Part shown: piece after piece, positions 43,810 through 51,983 of the stretch | How positions within the stretch are numbered: the first letter of the stretch is position 1 | Layout of the letters: every line of letters starts with the position of its first letter | Notes under the pieces: generated by a model | Databases searched by the model: none | What the model was told of the DNA's origin: nothing | What the model saw: the letters and a program-made list of their open reading frames with translations, nothing else | Made by a program: the position numbers and the translations under genes | From: Alistipes sp. | Lineage (GTDB): Bacteria > Bacteroidota > Bacteroidia > Bacteroidales > Rikenellaceae | DNA: 64,000 nt | Assembly (NCBI GenBank): GCA_017937125.1 | Contig: JAGBEH010000001.1 | Coordinates: 186,001 to 250,000, forward strand | Direction of reading: 5' to 3'

Positions 43810-43998
43810 CGTTTCGAACGGTGCAAAGTAACGGTTTTTCCGTGTGCCTTGCAATCCTTATTTATGAGGATTTCGGTATGCGGCCTGCGGGGGAGGCGGC
43901 AAGGGGCAGCCGACGGAGACATATGGCGAGAAACGGCCGACGCAGGAGGGAACGTCCCGCCCCCTGCCAGATGCGGCAGGGCAATCGCTGCCTGTCCG

Positions 43999-44589
43999 TT
44001 ATATCTCGTCGATGCTTACATATCCGTGCATTACGGCGTATATCGTAAGTCCCGAGACCGATTTGATGCCCAACTTTTCGACTATGTTGCGGCGATGCGA
44101 TATGACGGTCGTAAGACCGATATTGAGACGGTCGGCAATCTCCTTGTTGAGCAGCCCTTTGACGACAAGCGCAAGCACCTCCGTCTCCCGCGCCGACAGC
44201 ACCTCCCCGCCCGAACGCACCGTCGGGACATCGGCAGGATAACCTCCGTTATGCGCGGCCTGATGGAGCCGCAATATCGATTTTACGAGTTCGGTTTCGC
44301 TCTGACCGATATTCAGGCACGGTATGCCCGACATAGGCAAGGCGGTCGCGGCATCTGTCAGAATTATCGGTTTATGCCTGCAATCGAGGAAATATCGGCT
44401 CTCCTCGGCGAATATCTGCGCCGAAACGAAATGGTGGAAAAATACGTCGCCGACCGTGCGCAGCTCGGCGACCGACGAGAACGTACATACCTCCGCCATC
44501 GGAATAATGCGTTCGAGAATCGCTTTCAACCCGATGTTCATCAATACGTTTTGAGTAACTACTGCTATTTTCGGAGCCTGTTCGTGCAT
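43999..44589 (-). CDS. LuxR-type regulator with degenerate receiver domain
   Basis: 196 residues. The C-terminal LuxR/NarL HTH (about 130-190) is clear: LSARETEVLALVVKGLLNKEIADRLN, TTVISHRRNIVEKLGIKS. The N-terminal 120 residues have receiver-like length and order (IAVVTQNVLMNIGLKAILE) but lack the acidic pair and the phosphorylated Asp (that strand reads DVFFHHFVSA), so phosphorylation control is unlikely. It abuts the rlmH stop and is the last gene of the GH2-like/rlmH transcript. It ends 189 bases upstream of the TonB receptor start, so that operon is a possible target (inference). Confidence 0.85.
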   Translation of the reverse strand: MHEQAPKIAVVTQNVLMNIGLKAILERIIPMAEVCTFSSVAELRTVGDVFFHHFVSAQIFAEESRYFLDCRHKPIILTDAATALPMSGIPCLNIGQSETELVKSILRLHQAAHNGGYPADVPTVRSGGEVLSARETEVLALVVKGLLNKEIADRLNIGLTTVISHRRNIVEKLGIKSVSGLTIYAVMHGYVSIDEI

Positions 44590-45063
44590 CTATTCGTGGT
44601 GATAGGGGTCGTTGTGCAGTATTGCGAATGCGCGGTACAGCTGCTCGGTGAATATGGCGCGTACGATCTGGTGCGAGAATGTCATTCGCGACAGCGACAG
44701 TTTGCCGTCGGCGCGTTCATAGACCGCATCCGAAAATCCGTAAGGGCCGCCTATGACGAGCACCAGCCGCCGTATCCCGCTGTTCATCCTCTTCTGGAGC
44801 CACGCGGCGAACTCTAACGAACGCATCTCTGCACCTTTCTCGTCGAGCAGAACCACATAATCGCCCTCGCCGATCTGACGCAGTATGGCCTCGCCCTCGG
44901 CCGTGCGCTGCTGCTTTACGGATATGTTTCGCGTATTGCGTATGTCGGGCAGTATGGTTATCGAGAACTTGCAGTAAAAGTTTATCCGTTTGGAGTACAT
45001 CGACACCAAACTCTCGACTTCGGCCATATCGGTCTTCCCGACCGCAATGAGTTCGACGTTCAT
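44590..45063 (-). CDS. rlmH: 23S rRNA (pseudouridine1915-N3)-methyltransferase
   Basis: 157 residues from the ATG at 45063 (MNVELIAVGKTD); an in-frame ATG 33 bases upstream lies inside the preceding gene. SPOUT-fold methyltransferase acting on helix 69 of 23S rRNA. Characteristic LLDEKGAEMRSLEFA, LVIGGPYGFS and the C-terminal SLSRMTFSHQIVRAIFTEQLYRA-type tail, ending YHHE. Normal length. One base separates it from the GH2-like gene upstream, so translation is coupled. Confidence 0.96.
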   Translation of the reverse strand: MNVELIAVGKTDMAEVESLVSMYSKRINFYCKFSITILPDIRNTRNISVKQQRTAEGEAILRQIGEGDYVVLLDEKGAEMRSLEFAAWLQKRMNSGIRRLVLVIGGPYGFSDAVYERADGKLSLSRMTFSHQIVRAIFTEQLYRAFAILHNDPYHHE

Positions 45064-45064
45064 A

Positions 45065-46372
45065 TTACAAATCGGTGTTCCATTCTCCGTGCGCATCTTC
45101 GTATATCACGGGGCGCGACGGTTCGAGCGACTTGAGGTGCTGGTAGGCCTTGTACATAGCGTAGCCGTTGCCCGATTTGCCGCCGAGCATAAATCCTATG
45201 ACGCACGGATGGTTGCGCATACGGAAATACATAGCGTCGATACGCGTAAGATACTCGCCGAGCATCGCGGGGTCGTTCGACGGCGTACCGCCCGTGCCGC
45301 GATCGTCGCGACCGGTCGGGGCGTTTATCGCCGCACGGTCGATGACATACATACCCGTTTTGTCGCAAAGGGCGTAGAACCATTCGGGCTGCGGAAAATC
45401 GGGCACCACAGTATTTATGCCTTCGCGTTTGAGCGTAGCTATTTCGCGCTGCGCGGTCGCCGCGTCGGCCGCCGCATTGTAACGGTGGCGGAACAATTCC
45501 GTCGGAGTGCCGAAGCGGATGATACGCCCGTCGGCAAGTTCGCTCTTGCCGAAGCCGACCTTGAACGGTATATATTCGTATACCAGTCCGTTGCGCTTGG
45601 TATACAGCATCACGGAATACAGAGGTGCGTTCCCCTTGTTGCCGCCCCACCTGTTTTTATAGGCATCGTATATGTCGGCAGTGATGCGCAGAGTATCCCG
45701 CGAGCGCCCCGCAACCGTCATTTCGCGGACGGCATAGTCCGCCAGCTTGCCGTCGGGAGAGTAGATGTCATAGCCGACCGCTATCGTCTCGGCGAAATTG
45801 AATGCGTTCTCTACGATGACGTCGAGGTGCAGGATACCGTATTTGCGGGTGGAATCGGGGACTATCTCCGCCGCGAAATCGTCTATATGCAGTTTGCGCT
45901 GCGCGAAGATGTAACTCCCCTCGAACCGCTTCTGTTTCGCCGCGGGCACTCCCTCCTGCAACTGCGGTGTGCGGCTTTCGCGCAAGGCGAGGGTCAGGGT
46001 ATTGGCACCCTGCTTCAGATAGGGCGAAATCATAAACTCGGCGGGGGAGCGGTCGTCCTCGACGTCGGCGACGATGCGGCCGTTCAGCACCAGCGTATAG
46101 GCCGAACCGACGCTGGCCAGATGCAGATATGCGTTATAATCGCCCCACGACGCATCGGTATCGAACTCCTGAGTGAAAAACTCGACTCCCTCCCGCACAC
46201 CGTCGGCTGCGGGCGACACGACGATATGGCGCGCCGTTGCGGAACGGTCGCCTTTCACGGCAGCCTGACGCGTATCGTAGGTTACGAACTCCGTGCGGTT
46301 CACGCGCGGGGACTGTGCAGAGACGGCGGTTGCGGCCGTCAGTGCGAATATGATTGAAAACACTCGCTTCAT
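45065..46372 (-). CDS. GH2 beta-galactosidase-like protein, truncated and lacking the acid/base residue
   Basis: 435 residues from the ATG at 46372, with signal peptide (cleavage after AVSA-QSP). It has a sugar-binding jelly-roll (about 30-165, ISPYLKQGANTLTLAL), an immunoglobulin-like domain (about 170-280), then the first half of a GH2 barrel (RHRYNAAADAATAQREIATLKREGIN...). The GH2 signature appears as RNHPCVIGFMLGGKSGNG: the catalytic Glu of the usual LGNE is Lys (codon 45176-45178). The protein stops shortly after (EWNTDL), before the nucleophile would occur. It is therefore predicted to be non-hydrolytic: a decayed enzyme or a binding protein. It heads the transcript with rlmH and the LuxR-type regulator. 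Confidence 0.85.
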   Translation of the reverse strand: MKRVFSIIFALTAATAVSAQSPRVNRTEFVTYDTRQAAVKGDRSATARHIVVSPAADGVREGVEFFTQEFDTDASWGDYNAYLHLASVGSAYTLVLNGRIVADVEDDRSPAEFMISPYLKQGANTLTLALRESRTPQLQEGVPAAKQKRFEGSYIFAQRKLHIDDFAAEIVPDSTRKYGILHLDVIVENAFNFAETIAVGYDIYSPDGKLADYAVREMTVAGRSRDTLRITADIYDAYKNRWGGNKGNAPLYSVMLYTKRNGLVYEYIPFKVGFGKSELADGRIIRFGTPTELFRHRYNAAADAATAQREIATLKREGINTVVPDFPQPEWFYALCDKTGMYVIDRAAINAPTGRDDRGTGGTPSNDPAMLGEYLTRIDAMYFRMRNHPCVIGFMLGGKSGNGYAMYKAYQHLKSLEPSRPVIYEDAHGEWNTDL

Positions 46373-46409
46373 AAATTTCGCAGGCCTTAAAATACGCGGC
46401 GCAGCAGGA

Positions 46410-46417
46410 CAAAGGTA
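46410..46417 (-). promoter_or_regulatory. -7 element for the GH2-like/rlmH operon
   Basis: TACCTTTG on the minus strand, 37 bases before the start codon. Confidence 0.6.
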
Positions 46418-46447
46418 CTTTTTTTTTGCCAAATCGCAAATAAAACC

Positions 46448-46455
46448 TATCTTTG
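46448..46455 (+). promoter_or_regulatory. -7 element for asnS
   Basis: TATCTTTG, 45 bases before the asnS start, divergent from the GH2-like/rlmH promoter. Confidence 0.65.
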
Positions 46456-46500
46456 TAGGTTACAATAGCAAAACGAATAAAATAACGAAATAATATCATT

Positions 46501-47880
46501 ATGAGGATAGCGGAATTACTTCGTACGACGGCTCACGGGCAGGATGTCGTCGTCAAGGGTTGGGTTCGCACCAAGCGCGGCAACAAGAACGTGGCATTCA
46601 TCGCATTGAACGACGGTTCGTGCGTGTCGAACATTCAGATCGTAGTCGATTTGGCTTCGTTCGACGAGGAGTTGTTGAAGCAGGTCACTACGGGTGCCTG
46701 CCTCCGTGTGGACGGCAAGCTCGTCGAGTCGCTCGGCTCGGGGCAGGGTGTCGAGGTGCAGGCCTCCGAAATCGAAATCTACGGCACGGCCGATCCCGAG
46801 ACATACCCGTTGCAGAAAAAGGGACATTCGCTCGAATTCCTGCGCGACATAGCTTATCTGCGTCCGCGCACCAATACGTTCGGTGCCGTTCTGCGCATAC
46901 GCCACGCTATGGCCTACGCCATCCACAAATATTTCAACGATCGCGGTTTCTACTATCTGCATACGCCCCTCATCACGGGTTCCGATGCCGAAGGTGCGGG
47001 TGCGATGTTCCAGGTAACGACGCTCGACCTGAACGATGTTCCCAGAACCGAGGACGGGAAAGTAGACTACTCGCAGGACTTCTTCGGCAAGTCGTGCAAC
47101 CTGACTGTCTCGGGCCAGCTCGAAGGCGAGTTGGGAGCGTTGTCGATAGGGCAGATATATACGTTCGGCCCCACGTTCCGTGCCGAAAACTCGAATACGC
47201 CCCGCCATTTGGCCGAATTTTGGATGATCGAACCCGAAGTGGCGTTCTACGATCTGGAGGACAATATGGCGCTGGCCGAGGATTTCCTCAAGTATCTGGT
47301 GCGTTATGCGCTCGATAATTGCCGCGAGGATCTGGAGTTTATGAACAAGATGTGGGACAACGAACTGATAGAGCGGCTGGAGTTCGTCGTGGCGAACGAT
47401 TTCCGCCGTTTGGACTACACCGAGGCCATCGAAATACTCAAGGCATCGGGACGTAGGTTCGAGTTCCCCTGCGACTGGGGATGCGACCTCCAGAGCGAGC
47501 ACGAGCGGTATCTCGTCGAGGAGCATTTCAAGCGCCCGGTCATACTGATAAACTACCCGAAGGAGATAAAGGCGTTCTATATGAAACAGAACGAGGACGG
47601 CAAGACCGTGCGTGCTATGGACGTCCTTTTCCCGAAAATAGGCGAAATTATCGGCGGTTCGGAGCGCGAGGCCGATTACGGCAAACTTTCTGCAAGGGTC
47701 GAGGAGCTCGGAATAAACGTAAACGATATATGGTGGTATCTCGATACGCGTCGCTGGGGTTCGGCACCGCATTCCGGTTTCGGATTGGGGTTCGAACGCC
47801 TGTTGCTGTTCGTAACGGGTATGACCAACATCCGCGACGTCATTCCTTTCCCGCGCACGCCGAAGAACGCCGAGTTTTAG
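46501..47880 (+). CDS. asnS: Asparaginyl-tRNA synthetase
   Basis: 459 residues, class IIb synthetase. The N-terminal OB fold (about 1-105) has [24 protein letters not shown]. The catalytic core carries motif 1 near [18 protein letters not shown], motif 2 [25 protein letters not shown] and motif 3 [15 protein letters not shown]. The AsnRS-type IYPKEIKAF-like segment ([12 protein letters not shown]) separates it from AspRS. Full length. Confidence 0.97.
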   Translation: MRIAELLRTTAHGQDVVVKGWVRTKRGNKNVAFIALNDGSCVSNIQIVVDLASFDEELLKQVTTGACLRVDGKLVESLGSGQGVEVQASEIEIYGTADPETYPLQKKGHSLEFLRDIAYLRPRTNTFGAVLRIRHAMAYAIHKYFNDRGFYYLHTPLITGSDAEGAGAMFQVTTLDLNDVPRTEDGKVDYSQDFFGKSCNLTVSGQLEGELGALSIGQIYTFGPTFRAENSNTPRHLAEFWMIEPEVAFYDLEDNMALAEDFLKYLVRYALDNCREDLEFMNKMWDNELIERLEFVVANDFRRLDYTEAIEILKASGRRFEFPCDWGCDLQSEHERYLVEEHFKRPVILINYPKEIKAFYMKQNEDGKTVRAMDVLFPKIGEIIGGSEREADYGKLSARVEELGINVNDIWWYLDTRRWGSAPHSGFGLGFERLLLFVTGMTNIRDVIPFPRTPKNAEF

Positions 47881-48003
47881 GCTTCTGCAGCGGGTATGCC
47901 GTGGCGGAGCCCGAGGGCGGGTCTGCTGCGGTCGGGACCGCGGAGGGCGGTCCGCGTCGGAGGACTTTGCGAATGAAGAACCTGAAAACGCAGTTTGTCA
48001 ATC

Positions 48004-48025
48004 GTTGCGGCCGCGGTGCCGCAAC
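48004..48025 (+). other. Leader hairpin before rpoN
   Basis: GTTGCGGC pairs with GCCGCAAC 20 bases upstream of the rpoN start. No T-run follows. It may be an mRNA structure or a weak terminator from asnS. Confidence 0.35.
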
Positions 48026-48045
48026 AGTATGAATTGTGAATAGCT

Positions 48046-49461
48046 ATGTCCATAAGTCAGAAACAGCAACTGTCGCTTCAGCAGAAGTTATCCCCCCAGC
48101 AAATTCAGATGATAAAGTTGTTGGAGCTGCCTACCGTGCAGCTCGAACAGCGTATTAAGCAAGAGATAGAGGAGAATATAGTTCTCGAGGAGGACGAGCG
48201 TCCCGACGAGGAGGAGCCTCGCCAGATTTCGGTCGAGGAGTATCTTCGCGAGGACGACACTCCGAGTTATAAAAGCCGCATAAACAACTATTCGAAGGAT
48301 GACAAGCAGCGTCCCGTCTACCTCTCGGGCGGACGGTCGTTGCAGGAGTATTTGGTCGAGCAGTTGGGTTACCGCAACCTGTCGGAACGCGAGATGCGTT
48401 TGGCGGTGTATATAGTCGGCAGCATAGACGAGGACGGTTATTTGCGTCGCGACCTCGTGTCCATAAGCGATGATATAGCGTTTTCGCTCGGCATAGAGTG
48501 CGATGAGCGTGAATTGGAGCGCCTCCTCGGAATCATACACGAACTGGAGCCTGCGGGTGTCGGGGCGCGCAATCTGCGCGAATGTCTGCTACTGCAAATG
48601 GGGCAGATGAATATCGACACTCGGGCACGGCGTTTGGCGCGCAGGATAGTTACCGATTATTTCGACGAGTTCGTCAAGAAGCATTACGAGAAACTTATGG
48701 CGCGTCTTCAGGTCGGCGAGGAAGATTTCCGCGAGGCGCTCGCCGAAATCAAGCGGCTGTCGCCCAAACCGGGCAATCTCTATTCCGAGGGCGGCACCGA
48801 CACGACGCCTTACGTGATACCCGATTTCATACTCGATTTCCACGATGATCGGTTCGAATTGAGTCTCAACTCGTACAATGTCCCCGAACTGCGTATCAAC
48901 CGCCGTTATATGGACATCATACGCGATATGGTCAGGTCGGACGGGACGGTCAAGAACGAAGACCGCGAGGCGGTGCAGTTCGTGAAGAGCAAGATAGACT
49001 CAGCAAAATGGTTCATATCGGCCATAAAGCAGCGCCACGATACGCTGATGCGCACGATGCAGGAGATACTCGACTATCAGCGCGAATATTTCAAGGATGG
49101 CGACAAAAGCAAGTTGAGGCCTATGATTCTCAAGGATATAGCCGATCGTACGGGGCTCGATGTCTCGACCATTTCGCGTGTGGTGAACAGCAAGTACGTA
49201 CAGACCTCGTTCGGGATAATACTGCTGAAATCGCTGTTCTCGGAGGCTATGCAGACCGAGAGCGGCGAGGAGGTGTCGAGCTATGAGATAAAAAACATTC
49301 TCCAGCAGTGCATCGATGACGAGGATAAGCGCCATCCGCTTACGGACGAGACGCTGATGGACATCCTCAACTCCAAGGGTTACCGCATAGCACGACGCAC
49401 GGTGGCTAAATACCGCGAAATGCTCAATATCCCCGTGGCGCGTCTTCGCAAGCAGATCTGA
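48046..49461 (+). CDS. rpoN: RNA polymerase sigma-54 factor
   Basis: 471 residues. Region I is Gln/Leu-rich (QKQQLSLQQKLSPQQIQMIKLLELP). An acidic region II (VLEEDERPDEEEP) follows, then the core-binding domain, the HTH (DIADRTGLDVSTISRVVNSKYVQT) and the RpoN box in the form ARRTVAKYREML near the C-terminus. It directs transcription from -24/-12 promoters with AAA+ activators. No enhancer-binding protein gene is in this window. It lies 165 bases after asnS with no obvious TAnnTTTG, so partial readthrough from asnS is possible. Confidence 0.97.
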   Translation: MSISQKQQLSLQQKLSPQQIQMIKLLELPTVQLEQRIKQEIEENIVLEEDERPDEEEPRQISVEEYLREDDTPSYKSRINNYSKDDKQRPVYLSGGRSLQEYLVEQLGYRNLSEREMRLAVYIVGSIDEDGYLRRDLVSISDDIAFSLGIECDERELERLLGIIHELEPAGVGARNLRECLLLQMGQMNIDTRARRLARRIVTDYFDEFVKKHYEKLMARLQVGEEDFREALAEIKRLSPKPGNLYSEGGTDTTPYVIPDFILDFHDDRFELSLNSYNVPELRINRRYMDIIRDMVRSDGTVKNEDREAVQFVKSKIDSAKWFISAIKQRHDTLMRTMQEILDYQREYFKDGDKSKLRPMILKDIADRTGLDVSTISRVVNSKYVQTSFGIILLKSLFSEAMQTESGEEVSSYEIKNILQQCIDDEDKRHPLTDETLMDILNSKGYRIARRTVAKYREMLNIPVARLRKQI

Positions 49462-49478
49462 CCGCGGCCGTACGGTTC

Positions 49479-49967
49479 CTACGGTTCGTTGCTGATGTCG
49501 GCGGTTCGGGCATTGACGAAATCTATGAGGGCTTTCGGTGCTATTTTTATCTGCAAGCCGCGCACTCCCGCGCTTATGAATATGTAGGGGTGTTGCGTTG
49601 CGGTGGTGTGGAAAAATGTGGGGAATGCCTTTTTCATACCTATGGGCGAACAGCCGCCGCGGATATATCCCGTGACGCCGAGCAACTCCTTGACGTGTAT
49701 GAGGTCGGCTTTCTTGTTCCCCGATATTCGGGCGGCCGCTTTCAGGTCGAGCTCGTGATGCCCCGGAATTACGCATACGAAATATCCCGAGCGGTCGCCT
49801 TTGAGCACCAAGGTCTTGAACACGAGATTTATATCCTCTCCCAGTTGCTCGGCCACGTGCGTAGCCGCCAGATGCTCTTCATCGACGGCGTAGGGTATCA
49901 GTTCGTATGCTATCTTGGCACGGTCGAGCAGGCGTGCCGCATTGGTTTTCTCGATTTTGTGAGCCAT
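49479..49967 (-). CDS. ybaK: YbaK/EbsC-type aminoacyl-tRNA deacylase
   Basis: 162 residues, matching YbaK, which removes cysteine wrongly attached to tRNA-Pro. Conserved pieces: KTNAARLLDRAKIAYELIPY, VFKTLVLKGD with the catalytic Lys, GYIRGGCSPIGMKKAFPTFF and ISAGVRGLQIKI. The family A repeat at 49970-50047 ends five bases before the start codon and supplies the only -7 element (49972-49979), so the transcript would be leaderless or nearly so. Confidence 0.93.
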   Translation of the reverse strand: MAHKIEKTNAARLLDRAKIAYELIPYAVDEEHLAATHVAEQLGEDINLVFKTLVLKGDRSGYFVCVIPGHHELDLKAAARISGNKKADLIHVKELLGVTGYIRGGCSPIGMKKAFPTFFHTTATQHPYIFISAGVRGLQIKIAPKALIDFVNARTADISNEP

Positions 49968-49969
49968 AT

Positions 49970-50047
49970 GGCAAATATACGAATAAGCGAGGGCAGAAGC
50001 AAATTTATTTGATTATGCCGAGCGGGAGTATATAAGGCGAAGCCAAA
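49970..50047 (-). repeat. Family A hairpin/promoter repeat, one unit, upstream of ybaK
   Basis: Read on the minus strand: TTTGGCTTCGCC, ATACTCCCGCTCGGCA, hairpin CAAAT-AA-ATTTG, TGCCCTCGCTTATTCG, then TATATTTG. It matches the units at 18.2-18.6 kb and 30.5 kb in order and has the same orientation relative to the downstream gene. Confidence 0.85.
49972..49979 (-). promoter_or_regulatory. -7 element for ybaK, formed by the repeat
   Basis: TATATTTG on the minus strand, four bases before the ybaK start codon. Confidence 0.55.
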
Positions 50048-50054
50048 TATAACG

Positions 50055-50082
50055 AAAAACCCCGATTCAGGTCGGGGTTTTT
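50055..50082. terminator. Rho-independent terminator
   Basis: AAAAACCCCGA-TTCAGG-TCGGGGTTTTT; suitable in either direction. On the minus strand it ends the gdhA transcript before the ybaK promoter repeat. Confidence 0.9.
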
Positions 50083-50114
50083 AAGAATTTATATACGAAA
50101 TATTTGCTGCTGTC

Positions 50115-50162
50115 CATCTTCTGCGGCTGCGGGGGCGGCCTTCGGCCGAGCCGCAGAAGATG
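50115..50162. other. Long hairpin downstream of gdhA
   Basis: Perfect 14-base stem CATCTTCTGCGGCT with AGCCGCAGAAGATG, apical GGCC-TTC-GGCC. It lies in the gdhA 3' region, before the terminator at 50055-50082. Apart from this hairpin I see no gene in 50083-50239. Confidence 0.6.
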
Positions 50163-50239
50163 CGCAATTTTTGATTGCGGAACTGTTTTCGACTTAAATA
50201 TTTTTCGGTTGCGTTCCGCGCGTTTCGTAGTTTGGACTA

Positions 50240-51595
50240 TTATACGCAACCCTGCGCCAGCATAGCGTTCGCGACCTTCATAAAGCCACCGATATTGGCA
50301 CCCTTCACGTAATTGACATACCCGTCCTCTTCGGTGCCGTATTGTACGCAGACGTCGTGGATGTTTTTCATTATGGAGTGCAGCTTCTCGTCCACCTCCT
50401 CGCGCGTCCACTTCAGACGCATAGAGTTCTGCGTCATCTCCAGACCCGATGTCGCCACGCCGCCCGCATTCGAAGCCTTGCCCGGCGAGTACAGCAGCTT
50501 GTGCTTTTGGAATATCGCTATCGCTTCGGGGGTCGAGGGCATATTGGCTCCTTCGGCCACGCAGATGCATCCGTTATCGACGAGTGCCTGCGCCTGCTCG
50601 CCGTTCAGCTCGTTCTGCGTCGCGCAGGGCATAGCTATGTCGCACTTGACGCCCCACGGACGTTCTCCCGCGAAGTATTTGGCCGACGGGTAACGATCCG
50701 CATACTCCTTGATGCGGCCTCGGAAGACATTCTTGAGCGTCATCACATATTGCAGTTTCTCGGCGTCGATACCGTCGGGATCGTAGATGTAGCCCGACGA
50801 GTCGGACATCGTTACCACCTTGGCCCCCAACTGCGTAGCTTTCTCGACGGCATACTGCGCCACGTTGCCCGAGCCCGAGACCGTTACGGTCTTGCCTTCG
50901 AAACTTTCGCCGCGCGTCGCGAGCATCTCCTGTGCGAAGTAGCAGGCGCCGTAACCCGTAGCTTCGGGACGCAGCGGGCTTCCGCCCCAGTCGAGGCCTT
51001 TGCCCGTGAATGTTCCCGTGAACTCGTCGCGCAGACGTTTGTACTGGCCGAACATAAAGCCTATCTCGCGACCTCCGACACCTATGTCGCCCGCAGGTAC
51101 GTCGGTATCCTGCCCGACGTGGCGGTGGAGTTCCGTTATGAACGACTGGCAGAATTTCATCACCTCGTTGTCCGATTTGCCTTTGGGGTTGAAGTCCGAA
51201 CCTCCCTTGCCGCCGCCCATAGGCAGTGTCGTAAGGCTGTTTTTGAATGTCTGCTCGAATGCGAGGAATTTCAATATGCTGAGGTTTACCGACGGATGGA
51301 AGCGTATGCCGCCCTTGTAGGGGCCTATCGCGCTGTTCATCTGGACGCGGAAACCGCGGTTTATCTCGATTTCTCCCTTATCGTTGAGCCAAGGCACGCG
51401 GAAGATGATTACGCGCTCGGGTTCGGCGATGCGTTCCAGAATTTTCATTTTCCTGAGCAGCGGGTCGGCTACGATATGCGGAGCCAGTGATTCGGCGACC
51501 TCCCTTACGGCCTGATGAAACTCGGGCTCGTTGGGGTTTTTGGCGATAAGCTGCGCCATAAAGTCGTCTACGAATTGTTGTGCCAGTTTTTCCAT
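50240..51595 (-). CDS. gdhA: NADP-type glutamate dehydrogenase
   Basis: 451 residues, the hexameric small GDH size. It assimilates ammonia onto 2-oxoglutarate. Motifs: RVQMNSAIGPYKGGIRFHPSV, catalytic Lys in LPMGGGKGGSDFNPKG, DTDVPAGDIGVGGREIGFM, nucleotide-binding VTVSGSGNVAQYAVEK, and PCATQNELNGEQA. The Ser after the second strand (SDSSGY) is usual in NADP-linked bacterial forms. Single gene with promoter at 51635-51642. Confidence 0.97.
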   Translation of the reverse strand: MEKLAQQFVDDFMAQLIAKNPNEPEFHQAVREVAESLAPHIVADPLLRKMKILERIAEPERVIIFRVPWLNDKGEIEINRGFRVQMNSAIGPYKGGIRFHPSVNLSILKFLAFEQTFKNSLTTLPMGGGKGGSDFNPKGKSDNEVMKFCQSFITELHRHVGQDTDVPAGDIGVGGREIGFMFGQYKRLRDEFTGTFTGKGLDWGGSPLRPEATGYGACYFAQEMLATRGESFEGKTVTVSGSGNVAQYAVEKATQLGAKVVTMSDSSGYIYDPDGIDAEKLQYVMTLKNVFRGRIKEYADRYPSAKYFAGERPWGVKCDIAMPCATQNELNGEQAQALVDNGCICVAEGANMPSTPEAIAIFQKHKLLYSPGKASNAGGVATSGLEMTQNSMRLKWTREEVDEKLHSIMKNIHDVCVQYGTEEDGYVNYVKGANIGGFMKVANAMLAQGCV

Positions 51596-51634
51596 AGAAG
51601 ATGTGCTTTAGAGTTCGTGAATGTGATCGATGCA

Positions 51635-51642
51635 CAAAAATA
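51635..51642 (-). promoter_or_regulatory. -7 element for gdhA
   Basis: TATTTTTG on the minus strand, 39 bases before the gdhA start. Confidence 0.65.
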
Positions 51643-51684
51643 ATTTTTTCGATTCGAAAAATCCCTGAACGTTATTAAAATTTT

Positions 51685-51759
51685 TTAACAAAAAGTGAAC
51701 AAACGAACTATGCCGCGATGTCCGTACGGGCGTCGTATGAAAATGGTAACTATGTACAT
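51685..51759 (-). CDS. Tiny open frame with a strong Shine-Dalgarno sequence (doubtful gene)
   Basis: 24 codons starting MYIVTIFIRRPYGHRG, preceded by AAAGGAGGTG six bases before the ATG. That is an unusually perfect ribosome-binding site for a Bacteroidetes genome. The frame begins at the end of repeat B copy 2 and ends 43 bases upstream of the gdhA -7 element. It may be a leader peptide, a remnant of the repeat, or chance. Confidence 0.25.
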   Translation of the reverse strand: MYIVTIFIRRPYGHRGIVRLFTFC

Positions 51760-51938
51760 AATTACACCTCCTTTGTTTTAATCTCCCGTTCTCGTTTCCG
51801 TTTGTCGGGTTGCTCGCGGCGGAGCCGCGTTTACAATTCCGACCCACCCCCGCACCCCCGCCTCAGGCAGGGGCTTCGGGTGAAACCCGCAAGGCAGCAG
51901 GGTTTCGGAATAAAGTCGGCGCAAATATGTATATAATT
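51748..51938 (-). repeat. Dispersed repeat family B, copy 2
   Basis: Reverse complement shares ordered blocks with 30596-30866, including CAATTATATA, TTATTCCGAAACCC, CTGCTGCCTTGCGGGTTTC, GGAATTG, ACGCGGCTCCGCCGCGAGC and ATAGTTAC. It is shorter in the middle than copy 1 and carries a G/C-rich run there (51841-51870). Not coding. Confidence 0.8.
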
Positions 51939-51941
51939 GAC

Positions 51942-51977
51942 AAAAAGAGCTCGGCAACTTTTTTGCCGAACTCTTTT
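51942..51977 (-). terminator. Terminator after nadE
   Basis: AAAAGAG(C)TCGGCAA pairs with TTGCCGAACTCTTTT, one mismatch, A-run on the exit side, directly past the nadE stop. Confidence 0.8.
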
Positions 51978-51983
51978 CCGAAC

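Noticed and set aside
43810-43998. Hairpin CCCTGCC/GGCAGGG as a terminator of the LuxR-type regulator gene
   Set aside because: No T-run on the exit side and it is only a seven-base stem; nothing else is evident in this spacer.
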